The notes: generated by a model not told the origin, from the letters alone. Positions 8,455-17,295 are shown, counted from the first letter of the stretch. The stretch: DNA of 64,000 nucleotides from DATKUC01 sp964577375 (GCA_964577375.1 CAZNYW010000015.1:4645-68644); one strand, 5' to 3'. Made by a program: numbers and translations.

Positions 8455-10578
8455 TCAACTTCCGTCCGAGGCCGGGGCAAGTCCCATCCCTGCCAGGAGC
8501 GCCTGGAATCTCGCGTCGCCTTCGAGGAAGCGAAGGGCAGGGTCGCGGATGTCCCACACAAGATTGATGTCATGGAGCTCAGCCGCCTTCTCGAGGAGGC
8601 CGAGCGTACGCTCCCGGTCGGGGAGTCCGGCATAGGCACAGGCGAGGAGAAACGGTGAGAGAAAATCGAACTCCCTGTCCGATTCAATGCTGTCTATGAG
8701 CGACAGGGCCTCCTGCCGGCGGCCGCTGGCTCCGAGAGCGTAGGCGCGAAAGCAGGCGGGCTCCAACCCGCCTCCGTTCTCTTCAGCCCGGGCGAGCGCT
8801 GCAATTCCTTCGGTGTATCTGCCCAGTGCCACAAGCGAAGTGCCCTTGACCAGGTCTCCCATCCAGAACCGCCGCTTCGTAGCGCCCGGCGTAGTACAGT
8901 CGTGCGGCGACATTGACGAGCTTGGATTGATGCTGAGCGCGGTTCTGAACTCCAGCTCCGAGCCCGCCCAGTCCCAATCGAACAGGTAGAGAACGAACGC
9001 GCGAACCACGTGCGGAGCCGAAAGGTTCGGATCGAGGCGGATCGCCTCCTGCGCCAGCTCGTGCGCTCTCGGCATCGCCTGATCTGGAGGCAGCACCCCG
9101 AATTGAGCCGCACCCCAGTAGCAGTCTGCAAGCGCCGAAATCGCGAGAGCGAAGTCCGGTTCGAGCGCGATAGCACGCTCGAACTGTGCCTTCGCTTTCT
9201 GTACGCTCTCCGCGGTTATCTCGTGATGCGTGTAGTAGAGTCCTTCCAGGTAGGCTGCGTAGGCTTCGGGACCGGCTGGCCCCGAGACCGACGCCGTCGG
9301 GACCGCACCTCCTGTCCGCAACCCGAGCGTGGTCGCTATAGCGTTCACTGTCTTCCGCTCGGATGCGAGAAGCTGTGCCGGGTCGCTGCTGTAGACCTTC
9401 GCCCAAAGCAGGTGACCGGATCGTCCGTCCAGCAGCCGAAGCTGAAAGGCCGGCTCTCCCTGTGCGGTCAGAGCTTCGCCAGCGAGAACATAGGATGCGG
9501 CGGACGCCTTTGCCCATCGCAGATAGGTTCTGTCATTCCCGTCGGCTTGCGACATCGGCTGCGGCCGGAGGACCCGCAGACTGTCTATACGTGACAGATC
9601 GCCCGCGACCAGCGTGATGAAGCCTGCCGCATATCGGGGCGAACCCCGGCCCTCCGTGGCGTCGCCGGGCAGCGGTACCGCGACGGTCTGCGGGCCCGGA
9701 CTGATCCGCGGCACCACGCTGAGCCCGGTGAGAAGGCCGATCGTGATAAGCGCTGCGAGCACAACCGGAAGCGCAGTCCACCCTCTCGGCCCTCGCGTGT
9801 CATCGCGCGCCGGTCCCATCCGTGTCCTCCGGCGACGAAGGTTATCTGCCAGATGGACAGTCTCGCGTTCAGGCTCCGAATCGAACTCCCAGCGCAGTAT
9901 ATCCGCGCACCGTTCGAACTGGTGCAGTGCAAGCGAAGTTTCGCCCGCGTCCGCGTAGAGGCTCATGAGATTGCGGTGCGCGCTCTCGTCGAACGGATCG
10001 ATTTCGAGCCTGCGTCGCGCGAGACCGATGGCCGCAGCGGTGTTGCCACTTGCTCTCAGCTCGTCGATCCGGGCGTCAAAAAGAATGATTGCGTCCGCAC
10101 GAAGGTTTTCCGCCTGTCTCAGCTGCCACTCGGTGAAGTCGGAGCAGTCGGGAAGGGTAAATCCCTTGAGGAACTCACCCCGGTACAGATCGAGCGTGTC
10201 CTCGCCGTCCGGCGGCGAGGCAGCCGGTGGCGGGGCGCCGGCTGCCTGTTTCGCCATGCACGCCGCAGCCGTTGTATGGACCACCTGCGCATCCACCGAC
10301 ACCTCCGCTTCCGGTGAGAGCATTATCCGGTCGGCTTCGGAGGAGAGAAGTGCTTCGCCGGTCAGGCTCTGAATCAGCGAGAGAGCCCTCCGCAGGGATG
10401 CGCGCGCCTCCGTCTGACCCTGCTGCGGCCAGAAAAGCGTCGCAAGATAGTCCCGGCTGTGCCACTCGCGGGTCAGCGCCAGGAATATCAGGAGAGCAAG
10501 GGTTTTTTTCCGCCCGAACTGCAGAACTCCGGTGTCTCGTATGACGAGCGGCGGACCAAGCACCGAAATCGTAACCAT
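8455..10578 (-). CDS. Membrane-anchored BTAD/TPR transcriptional regulator
   Basis: A 707-residue regulator. Residues 1-95 are an OmpR-like winged helix (VTISVLGPPLVI...RKKTLALLIFLAL), and about 110-250 a bacterial transcriptional activator (BTAD) helical domain as in SARP/AfsR proteins. One membrane helix lies near 268-290 (LPVVLAALITIGLLTGL), followed by a C-terminal sensor with tetratricopeptide repeats. The layout resembles CadC-like one-component activators. The TPR consensus breaks around residues 555-580, where good TPR sequence (ARLYYAGRYEAAV) is readable only in another frame, suggesting compensating deletions. The gene is divergent from the ankyrin gene, which may be its target. Ligand unknown. 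Confidence 0.8.
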   Translation of the reverse strand: MVTISVLGPPLVIRDTGVLQFGRKKTLALLIFLALTREWHSRDYLATLFWPQQGQTEARASLRRALSLIQSLTGEALLSSEADRIMLSPEAEVSVDAQVVHTTAAACMAKQAAGAPPPAASPPDGEDTLDLYRGEFLKGFTLPDCSDFTEWQLRQAENLRADAIILFDARIDELRASGNTAAAIGLARRRLEIDPFDESAHRNLMSLYADAGETSLALHQFERCADILRWEFDSEPERETVHLADNLRRRRTRMGPARDDTRGPRGWTALPVVLAALITIGLLTGLSVVPRISPGPQTVAVPLPGDATEGRGSPRYAAGFITLVAGDLSRIDSLRVLRPQPMSQADGNDRTYLRWAKASAASYVLAGEALTAQGEPAFQLRLLDGRSGHLLWAKVYSSDPAQLLASERKTVNAIATTLGLRTGGAVPTASVSGPAGPEAYAAYLEGLYYTHHEITAESVQKAKAQFERAIALEPDFALAISALADCYWGAAQFGVLPPDQAMPRAHELAQEAIRLDPNLSAPHVVRAFVLYLFDWDWAGSELEFRTALSINPSSSMSPHDCTTPGATKRRFWMGDLVKGTSLVALGRYTEGIAALARAEENGGGLEPACFRAYALGASGRRQEALSLIDSIESDREFDFLSPFLLACAYAGLPDRERTLGLLEKAAELHDINLVWDIRDPALRFLEGDARFQALLAGMGLAPASDGS

Positions 10579-10707
10579 CTCTTTCCCCTCATCATAGGTC
10601 GGATCGAAAAAAATGCTTGTGGAACGATTCTGTGACGCTTTCCGGGACGGTCCGGGGACGGCCGGCAGCTACCCTGCAGGAGAATTTCGAGACTGCAGGA
10701 GGTCCGT

Positions 10708-11382
10708 ATGCGCAGAACATGTACCAGTTTGTCCGCGGCCGCGATCATTGTGATTCTCGCCGGCGCCGCAGTGTCCGCAGGGGCGCTTCAGGTGTCCGGC
10801 ATTGCAGGAATGGCCGCCCGTGGGGACCTTGCGGGGTGTGCTGCCAGTATCCAGCGCGGGGAGAACGTCGACGCGGTGTCGCCGGGCGACAACCTTCGGC
10901 GAACGCCCCTCATGCTTGCAGCAAAGAATGGGAACGCTGCGGTAGCGAGCTTTCTGCTCGAGCACGGCGCCGAAGTGAACGCGAGAGATTTGCACCGGAC
11001 AACGGCAATATACTACGCCGCAGAGGCGGGATACCCCGACATAGTCGAGCTGCTCGTCGACCACGGTTCCCAGCTCAATCCGCACATCCGCTTCGGTGAC
11101 ACGCCTCTCATCGCCGCAACGCGGGAAAATCACATGGAGGTGGTTCAGATCCTTCTTGCCGCGGGGGCCGATCCGTCGATTCGCGCCCGGGATACATCGG
11201 AAACTCCGGCGGCTCTTGCCCACCGTCTCGGCCATATTTCGATCGAGCAGCTTCTCACTCGCGTCGCAAGCGGCGGTTGCTTTTATCCGGCGCCTATTCC
11301 CGATGACTCATCCACATCAGTCGGCAGCTACACAACGGACATGCTCATGTGGCCGGTTCCGCTCAAGCGTAACGAGCCCTGA
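10708..11382 (+). CDS. Exported ankyrin-repeat protein
   Basis: A 224-residue protein with a signal peptide (residues 1-26, ending SAGALQ) and about four ankyrin repeats between residues 33 and 165, for example TPLMLAAKNGNAAVASFLLE and TPLIAATRENHMEVVQILL. The C-terminal 50 residues are non-repetitive with a GGCFYP segment. AGGAGG precedes ATG 10708 at good spacing. It is divergent from the BTAD regulator, 130 bp away, suggesting shared control. Ankyrin repeats bind protein partners; the partner is not evident. Location is probably periplasmic. Confidence 0.8.
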   Translation: MRRTCTSLSAAAIIVILAGAAVSAGALQVSGIAGMAARGDLAGCAASIQRGENVDAVSPGDNLRRTPLMLAAKNGNAAVASFLLEHGAEVNARDLHRTTAIYYAAEAGYPDIVELLVDHGSQLNPHIRFGDTPLIAATRENHMEVVQILLAAGADPSIRARDTSETPAALAHRLGHISIEQLLTRVASGGCFYPAPIPDDSSTSVGSYTTDMLMWPVPLKRNEP

Positions 11383-11530
11383 TCACGGCCATGGCTCGCG
11401 GGCGGTAGCTCTCTGCAGGAGTTGCCGCCGGCAATCCTCTTCATTATGTTTATGAGGTGCTGACCTTCACCGGAAGCGCCTGATGCATCAATTCTCTCCC
11501 GCCATGACGGGGCCCGATCTCCGGCCCGCC

Positions 11531-11547
11531 TGTGTGACTGTCACACA
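11531..11547. promoter_or_regulatory. 17-bp palindrome upstream of the M16 peptidase gene
   Basis: TGTGTGAC-T-GTCACACA is a perfect inverted repeat 40 bp before the peptidase start. It resembles a Crp/Fnr-family half-site pair (TGTGA/TCACA), but the spacing is 3 rather than 6. It may be an operator or a leader hairpin. Confidence 0.35.
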
Positions 11548-11587
11548 CAGACCCACTCCAATTCATTGTTACAGAAAGGAACACGTT

Positions 11588-14305
11588 ATGCTACTCGAAA
11601 AAAAGAGGCTGTGGCTTCCCGCGCTCGTGCTCGCGGCGGGCCTTCTCTCGCTTGCCGGCTGCGCGACACAGAGCGCCGCACCCGCTGCGTCGTCGTCCGG
11701 CCCGGCGGCAAAAACCAGCTCCGTCGTTCAGACGACGCTCGCGAACGGCCTGAAGGTCGTCGTGGTGAAGGACCCGCTTGCACCGGTTGTCACCCAGCAG
11801 ATCACCTACTTTGTCGGCGCAAAGGAGTCGCCGAAGGGGTTTCCGGGCACCGCACACGCTCAGGAGCACATGATGTTCCGAGGTGCACCTGGACTCTCCG
11901 GCGATCAGCTGTCGCAGATTTCTGCCCAGCTCGGCGGCAACATGGACGCCTACACCACTGAAGACACAACCAGCTACTATTTCACGGTGCCGGCATCGGA
12001 TCTCGATGTTACCCTCAAGATCGGCGCTTTGCGGATGTCGGGCGTGAACGACGCCCAGTCCGACTGGCAGAAGGAACGTGGAGCGATCGAGCAGGAGGTG
12101 GCGCAGGACAATTCCAACCCGCTCTACGTGCTCGAGTCGAAGGCTCAGGCGGCAATATTCGCCGGCACCGCCTACGAAAACACCGGCCTCGGGACAACGC
12201 CCTCGTTCGACAAGACCTCCGCAGCGATGCTGCAGAAGTTCTACAATACCTGGTACGCTCCCAACAACGCGCTGCTGGTGGTCGCCGGCGACGTCGATCC
12301 GGCGGCTGTGACCGCAAAGATCAAGGAGCTCTACGGTTCGATTCCGAGCAAGCAGCTCCCCGCGCGGCCCTCCTTCAGCCTCGGCGCGGTGACCCCTCAA
12401 ACCTTTTCTTCGACCACCGACCAGCCCTACGGCATCTTCGCCTTCGTGTTTCGCATGCCGGGCTACCAGAGCGCTGACTATCCGGTCGCCCGGCTTACCG
12501 CGAGCGTGCTCGATGCGCGGCGCGGAGCTCTCACCGAACTCGCCTACGAAGGCAAGACGCTCAACTCCGGTTTCAGCTACCAGGCGATGGTGAGCGCGGG
12601 CTATGCCTACGCCTGGGCGGCCTTTCCTGCCGGTACCGACCCTAAGAAGGTCGAACAGGAGGTCAGGGGCGCCATCGAGAAGGTGAAGGCCGGTGTACCG
12701 GCCGATCTCATCACCGCCGAGCGCGACCGGACCGTCCTCGAAAACGATCTGCAGCGGAACTCGGTATCCGGGCTCGCGCGCGCGTGGACTGCAGCGGTGG
12801 CTCTGCAGAACCGGAGCTCGCCGGCCGAGTCCGCAGGCCTTCTGGAAAAGGTGAGCGTGGCTGATGTTCAGAAAGAGATAGGCAAAATACTCGACTTCAG
12901 CCACGCCATAACGCTGGTACTGACCCCGACCTCTGCAAGCGGCGGCAACGGCGGCGGTGGACAGGTCTTCGGCGCGCCCGAATCGTTCGGATCCACCGCG
13001 CAGCAGGAAGTTCAGCTTCCCGACTGGGCATCCACGGCGCTGAAGAAGCTTCCCGATCCGCGGCCGCACTTTCATCCCACCATCTACGACATGGCGAACG
13101 GGGTGAGGTTGATCGTTCAACCCATCGCCGGCAGCCATGCGGTGAGCCTGTACGGAAGCGTGCACACCAACGAAGATCTTCAGGCGGCCAGCGGCAAAGA
13201 GGGCGTGCAGGATCTGATGAATACGCTCTTCGAATGGGGTCCGAAGGACATGACCCGGCAGTCGTTTCAGGCGGCGATGGACTCGCTCGGTGCAGACTTT
13301 TCGGCAGGGACCTCTTTTCAGCTGAACGTTCTGCCCGCGAGCTTCGACAAAGGGGTGAAGCTCCTCGCAGATGACCTCCTCAACCCGGCATTTCCGAGCG
13401 ACGCGTTTGCCTCGCAGCAGGCGCTGCAGGCGCGTGATGTCGCCGGACAGCTCTCGAGCCCGGTCTACACCTTCCGCCACAAGATAAACGACTCGCTCGT
13501 CCCCAGAGGAGATCCGTCGACCAGACGTCCCACACCGGAATCGATCCGTTCGCTCACCCCGCCCGACCTGCAGGATTACTATCGGAAGGTGATGCGGCCC
13601 GATGAAACCACCATCGTCGTCACGGGCAATGTCGATGGTCCGGCCGTCAGAAAGGTGATCGAGAAATATTTCGGAGACTGGAAAGCGCAGGGTCCGAAGC
13701 CCAACCTTCACTACGCGCCCGTGCCGCCCTCAAAAGCGCAGCAGGTGCTGGTGCAGGACCCGGTCCGGCAGCAGAATCAGGTGGTGCTCGCAGAGACTCT
13801 GGACCTCACCTACGACGATCCGGCGCACTATGCGGTATCGCTGGGAAATGACTTTCTCGGCGGCAGCTCCTTCGCAAGTCCTCTCTACCGCGAGCTTCGC
13901 GTAAAGCGGGGGCTCGTCTACTATGCGGGATCTTCCGCGTCGTTCGGGAAGACGCGAGGTTATTTCTACATCGATTTTGCAGCCTACCCGGATAAGGTCG
14001 CCGAAGCGAAGCAGATCGCCCTTCAGGTACTGAAACAGATGGGCGAGTCGCCGCTTTCGGACCAGCAGCTGCATCTGGCCAAGGCGTCGCAGCTGCGCCA
14101 GATCGAGCTCTCAAACGTAAGCGTCAGCGACGTCGCGCACAGCTGGATCGGCTACAGCGAGGAGGGACTCTCGCTCGACCGTCTCTACAAGGTGGCCGCC
14201 CACTATCGCTCGCTGACGGCGGAGCAGATACGATCGGCTTTCAGCAAATACGTAGACCCTTCGAGACTGTCGGAGATGGTACTCGGCAAGCCCGCCGGCA
14301 AGTAG
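11588..14305 (+). CDS. M16-family zinc metallopeptidase, lipoprotein
   Basis: A 905-residue pitrilysin/PqqL-like peptidase. Start ATG 11588 is chosen because AAAGGA precedes it and a lipoprotein signal follows (residues 1-25, lipobox LAGC with Cys25). The first M16 domain has the inverted zinc motif HAQEH (His90, Glu93, His94) with the third ligand probably Glu170 in IEQEVAQ. The second half repeats the M16 fold without the zinc motif (RPTPESIRSLTPPDLQDYY region), as expected for the inactive partner domain. It should degrade peptides in the periplasm or at the membrane surface. It stands alone. A 7-bp GC hairpin overlaps its stop codon. Confidence 0.9.
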   Translation: MLLEKKRLWLPALVLAAGLLSLAGCATQSAAPAASSSGPAAKTSSVVQTTLANGLKVVVVKDPLAPVVTQQITYFVGAKESPKGFPGTAHAQEHMMFRGAPGLSGDQLSQISAQLGGNMDAYTTEDTTSYYFTVPASDLDVTLKIGALRMSGVNDAQSDWQKERGAIEQEVAQDNSNPLYVLESKAQAAIFAGTAYENTGLGTTPSFDKTSAAMLQKFYNTWYAPNNALLVVAGDVDPAAVTAKIKELYGSIPSKQLPARPSFSLGAVTPQTFSSTTDQPYGIFAFVFRMPGYQSADYPVARLTASVLDARRGALTELAYEGKTLNSGFSYQAMVSAGYAYAWAAFPAGTDPKKVEQEVRGAIEKVKAGVPADLITAERDRTVLENDLQRNSVSGLARAWTAAVALQNRSSPAESAGLLEKVSVADVQKEIGKILDFSHAITLVLTPTSASGGNGGGGQVFGAPESFGSTAQQEVQLPDWASTALKKLPDPRPHFHPTIYDMANGVRLIVQPIAGSHAVSLYGSVHTNEDLQAASGKEGVQDLMNTLFEWGPKDMTRQSFQAAMDSLGADFSAGTSFQLNVLPASFDKGVKLLADDLLNPAFPSDAFASQQALQARDVAGQLSSPVYTFRHKINDSLVPRGDPSTRRPTPESIRSLTPPDLQDYYRKVMRPDETTIVVTGNVDGPAVRKVIEKYFGDWKAQGPKPNLHYAPVPPSKAQQVLVQDPVRQQNQVVLAETLDLTYDDPAHYAVSLGNDFLGGSSFASPLYRELRVKRGLVYYAGSSASFGKTRGYFYIDFAAYPDKVAEAKQIALQVLKQMGESPLSDQQLHLAKASQLRQIELSNVSVSDVAHSWIGYSEEGLSLDRLYKVAAHYRSLTAEQIRSAFSKYVDPSRLSEMVLGKPAGK

Positions 14306-14339
14306 CGGCGGGCCTCCTGCCGGACTTTCCGGTTTCGAA

Positions 14340-14368
14340 TTGACACGGCGCGCCTGCGGAATTAGTCT
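14340..14368 (+). promoter_or_regulatory. Sigma-70-type promoter for the menG operon
   Basis: TTGACA (14340-14345) and TAGTCT (14363-14368) are 17 bp apart, 44 bp upstream of the methyltransferase start. The -35 is perfect and the -10 weak. The gap to the preceding peptidase gene supports an independent promoter. Confidence 0.55.
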
Positions 14369-14411
14369 GTAGCCACAGTTCCTACACACAGATTTCTCCG
14401 GAAGGATGGCT

Positions 14412-15236
14412 ATGAGGCGGACATCAGGCGCACCCGTCGTGGAAGGCGACACGTTTTCACGTCGGATCACGAGACTTCTCTATCATTCCCGCGATGCAGC
14501 CCGTGGTCCCTCACGTGTCGGTGCCTTTCTAGGCGACTCGCAGCTTCACCGCATGTTCGAGACGATCGGCACTACCTACGACGTGCAGAATCATCTGCTG
14601 TCCGTCGGACGCGACCGGCATTGGCGCCGCATGCTCGCCGACCTCATCGGCCGCGAGCCGGTAGCTTCGGTAGTCGACATGGCAACCGGGACCGGTGACG
14701 TGGCGATCGAGCTTGCCCGCAGATTTCCGTCGGCACAGATCGCCGGAATCGACTACTCGCAGAAGATGCTGGCGGTGGCGGCGTCGAAGCTTGCCCACAC
14801 GCGTAACGCGGCAATTCGCGGCCGGGTGCGGCTGCTCCAGGCAGATATCCGCGAAACCGGGCTGCCCGCCGAAGGCGCCGACGTGGTTACCATCTCCTTT
14901 GCGCTGCGCAATCTCGAAGACAGGCTTCCGGCTCTCGACGAGTTCCGGCGGCTGCTCCGACCGGGCGGCAGGCTTTTCATAATGGAGTTTGCGCTTCCCG
15001 AGACTCCGATCGTCGGCAGGGCGTACCGCCTCTATTTCGACCATCTGATGCCTCTTGCCGGGAACCTGCTGTCGAGAACGGACTATGCCTACACCTATCT
15101 GAAGGAGTCGGTCCACGGTTTCCCATCCCCGCCGGAGTTCGTCTCGGAGATCGAGCGATCCGGTTTTGCCGGGGTCAGGGCGGTGCCGATGACTTTCGGA
15201 TTGTCCACCATCTATTGCGCGCGCCGTCCGGCGTGA
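14412..15236 (+). CDS. menG: UbiE/MenG-type quinone C-methyltransferase
   Basis: A 274-residue class I SAM methyltransferase. It shows the UbiE/MenG hallmarks: MFETIGTTYDVQNHLLSVGRDRHWRR, the SAM loop VVDMATGTGDVAIELA, FALRNLEDRLPALDEFRRLL and the C-terminal FGLSTIYCARRP. It would methylate demethylmenaquinone (or a related quinone) using SAM at the inner membrane. ATG 14412 fits the GGAAGG ribosome site better than ATG 14406. About 45 extra N-terminal residues precede the usual start region. It heads a three-gene operon with a second methyltransferase and a UbiA-family prenyltransferase, consistent with isoprenoid quinone synthesis. Confidence 0.85.
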   Translation: MRRTSGAPVVEGDTFSRRITRLLYHSRDAARGPSRVGAFLGDSQLHRMFETIGTTYDVQNHLLSVGRDRHWRRMLADLIGREPVASVVDMATGTGDVAIELARRFPSAQIAGIDYSQKMLAVAASKLAHTRNAAIRGRVRLLQADIRETGLPAEGADVVTISFALRNLEDRLPALDEFRRLLRPGGRLFIMEFALPETPIVGRAYRLYFDHLMPLAGNLLSRTDYAYTYLKESVHGFPSPPEFVSEIERSGFAGVRAVPMTFGLSTIYCARRPA

Positions 15237-15249
15237 AAGGAAACGACTG

Positions 15250-15852
15250 ATGAAGACCAACTGGGTAGAGCGGCTGTGGGTGAACGGTCCCTGGCGATCG
15301 GCATTTCTTCTGGGTGAGGTGCGATTCTTCAAGCGGACGAGGGAGCTCGCCCGCGGTACCCGGGTCCTGGAAATCGGCTGCGGAAAAGGGGTTGGCGCCC
15401 GGCTGGTGTACAAACGGTTCGAGCCCGCAGAGCTCGATGCCGTCGATGTCGATCCGGAAATGATCAGGCGGGCGGAAAGGCAGTACCGTTTTCTTCCTCG
15501 AGACAGTGTGCACTTTGCGGTCGCCGACGCGCAGGAGCTCCCCTTCGGTGACGCGGAGATGGATGCAGTTTTCAACTTTGGAATCCTGCACCACCTGGAG
15601 GACTGGAACCGCGGCATCCGGGAGGTGGCCCGGGTTCTGAAGCCAGGCGGAACATTCTACTTCGAAGAGATCTATCCCGAGCTCTACGCAGGGCCGATTC
15701 TCAAACACATTCTGGTACACCCGACCGAAAACAGATTTCATGCGGCCCAGTACAGGGCGGCGCTGGAAGAGGCGGGACTGCACATCCTTGACGGGTATCA
15801 CGAGTCGAAGTACGCGATTCTGGCTGTGGCCGTCAAGGACGGTGCGCGATGA
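15250..15852 (+). CDS. Class I SAM-dependent methyltransferase
   Basis: A 200-residue protein with methyltransferase 11/25 motifs: VLEIGCGKGVGARLV (SAM loop), DAVDVDPEMI (ribose-binding acid), FNFGILHHLEDWNRGI and VLKPGGTFYFEE. The substrate cannot be identified. It lies 13 bp after menG, and its stop overlaps the next start by 4 bp (ATGA). Tight coupling to menG and a UbiA-family gene suggests modification of a quinone or other lipid rather than a general role. Confidence 0.85.
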   Translation: MKTNWVERLWVNGPWRSAFLLGEVRFFKRTRELARGTRVLEIGCGKGVGARLVYKRFEPAELDAVDVDPEMIRRAERQYRFLPRDSVHFAVADAQELPFGDAEMDAVFNFGILHHLEDWNRGIREVARVLKPGGTFYFEEIYPELYAGPILKHILVHPTENRFHAAQYRAALEEAGLHILDGYHESKYAILAVAVKDGAR

Positions 15853-16751
15853 GGCTGCGCTACTTCTTCGCGCTCTCGCGGACGCCGCATGCAGTGCTCG
15901 ATCTCGCCGCCCCCGCCGTGACCGCACTTTTGTGGACCGGCCGTCTGCCCGAGCCGTGGATCGTGGCTGTCGGTATGGTCACCGCCTTTGCCGCCTACAC
16001 TGCAGTCTATGCGCTCAATGATCTGGTCGATTGCCGGAGGGACGCAGGCCGCGCTGCCGGATGCCCCGATCCGGAATCCGATCTGGACGCCGCTGTGCAG
16101 CTTCATCCGGTCGCCCATGGCTGCATCAGCTTCGGTGCGGCACTTGCCTGGACTCTATCCTGGGGCGCAATAGCCTCCGTGGGCGCCTTCCTTCTCAATC
16201 CGGTATGTCTTGTGATGTTCCTCGTCGCCTGTCTCTTCGAAGCACTCTACTGCACGCTCGGCGGCGTTACCCCCTTCCGCACGCTCATCGCCGGGCTCGT
16301 CAAGAGCGCGGGCCCTCTTGCCGCGATTCTGGCAGTAGATCCTTCGCCCGTCCCCGGAAGGTTTCTGCTGTTTTTCGCCTGGGTTTTCCTCTGGGAAATC
16401 GGCGGGCAGAACATACCGAACGATCTGGCCGACGCCGCAGAGGACAGCAGGCTCGGGTTCCGTACCGTTCCCGTGTCGCTTCCCCCTCTCTGGACCGGAA
16501 TAACGACCTTCGGGGCGCTGCTCGCGACGGTGCTCATCAGCGCAGTTCTCGCCGCACGCGAGGCGAACCTCGCGGGTGCCGCCTTTGCGCTGCTTGCGGT
16601 GCTCGTCGGTACCGGACAGCTGCTGCTGCCGGGGGCACGCCTGCTGCGGGCCGCAGACCGGAGGAATGCGCTGCGCCTGTTCAATCGCGCGAGCTACTAC
16701 CCCCTGGGAATGCTGCTGGTCGCTGCCGCGCGGATTTCTCTGCGTCTCTGA
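15849..16751 (+). CDS. UbiA-family prenyltransferase
   Basis: A 300-residue integral membrane protein with about eight or nine helices and both aspartate-rich UbiA motifs. The first is NDLVDCRRD (Asn57, Asp58, Asp61, Asp65); the second is NDLADAAED (Asn191, Asp192, Asp195, Asp199). These bind magnesium and the prenyl diphosphate. The operon with menG suggests an aromatic-ring prenylation step such as MenA, but MenA identity is not proven; other UbiA enzymes make heme O or archaeal-type lipids. The start overlaps the upstream methyltransferase stop. Confidence 0.82.
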   Translation: MRLRYFFALSRTPHAVLDLAAPAVTALLWTGRLPEPWIVAVGMVTAFAAYTAVYALNDLVDCRRDAGRAAGCPDPESDLDAAVQLHPVAHGCISFGAALAWTLSWGAIASVGAFLLNPVCLVMFLVACLFEALYCTLGGVTPFRTLIAGLVKSAGPLAAILAVDPSPVPGRFLLFFAWVFLWEIGGQNIPNDLADAAEDSRLGFRTVPVSLPPLWTGITTFGALLATVLISAVLAAREANLAGAAFALLAVLVGTGQLLLPGARLLRAADRRNALRLFNRASYYPLGMLLVAAARISLRL

Positions 16752-16797
16752 AGCGCCCGGAAGCCGGAGCCCGTAACCCGAAACACGGAAAAAGAGC

Positions 16798-16826
16798 TTG
16801 AAGTCCTACCCGAAACCTTGTATACT
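16798..16826 (+). promoter_or_regulatory. Sigma-70-type promoter for the RRM gene
   Basis: TTGAAG (16798-16803) and TATACT (16821-16826) are spaced by 17 bp. The start site near 16833 would give a leader of about 175 nt before ATG 17008. Near-consensus elements support it. Confidence 0.65.
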
Positions 16827-16844
16827 CTCGCAATCTGGACTGGC

Positions 16845-16876
16845 GTCCGGTGCTGGGATCCCATAGAGCATCGGAC
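16845..16876 (+). promoter_or_regulatory. Stem-loop in the long RRM leader
   Basis: GTCCGGTGCT (16845-16854) pairs with AGCATCGGAC (16867-16876), 10 bp with one G-U, at the 5' end of the predicted transcript. A second small stem, GGGG/CCCC (16980-16995), abuts the GGAG ribosome site. The leader could be a temperature- or protein-responsive element as in cold-shock genes. This is inferred. Confidence 0.5.
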
Positions 16877-17007
16877 GTGCAGAGATTGTGTTAATGTACG
16901 TGTAGTGTGCCTGGTATCCCGGTGTATACGGAAAGACGCGAGATATTTGTCGTTGATGAATTCCAGAAAACAAGTTAATGGGGACCAGAAACCCCGGAGA
17001 ATCGTTC

Positions 17008-17271
17008 ATGGCTAATAAATTGTACGTTGGAAACCTCAGCTACAGCACGGAATCCGACAGCCTTCATCAGCTCTTCTCGCAGTACGGCGAGATCGTCTCG
17101 GTAAACGTAATCACCGACCGTGACACCGGACGGCCGCGTGGGTTTGGTTTTGTCGAGATGGCTACCGCAGACGCCGCACAGGCAGCGATCGCCGCACTCG
17201 ACGGCACCGAGCTCGATGGCCGCAGACTACGCGTAAACGAAGCGCAGGAGCGCTCCCGTCCTCGTTTCTAG
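17008..17271 (+). CDS. RRM-type RNA-binding protein
   Basis: An 87-residue single RNA recognition motif. RNP2 is KLYVGNLS (residues 4-11) and RNP1 is RGFGFVEM (about residues 44-51), with conserved aromatics that stack on RNA. The C-terminal tail is short and basic (EAQERSRPRF). Start ATG 17008 has CGGAGA upstream; an earlier in-frame start at 16978 lies within the leader and is unlikely. Bacterial proteins of this kind are known from cyanobacteria and spirochaetes, where some are cold-induced. It is monocistronic with a long structured leader. Confidence 0.92.
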   Translation: MANKLYVGNLSYSTESDSLHQLFSQYGEIVSVNVITDRDTGRPRGFGFVEMATADAAQAAIAALDGTELDGRRLRVNEAQERSRPRF

Positions 17272-17278
17272 TCGCTTT

Positions 17279-17295
17279 CCGGCAGATTCTGCCGG
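17279..17295 (+). terminator. Hairpin after the RRM gene
   Basis: CCGGCAGA and TCTGCCGG form an inverted repeat 8 bp after the RRM stop codon. There is no T-run, so termination efficiency is doubtful. Confidence 0.4.

Noticed and set aside
11591..13711. A 706-codon minus-strand frame opposite the M16 gene
   Set aside because: It mirrors the peptidase, has no domain or ribosome site, and is a result of GC-rich codon bias.
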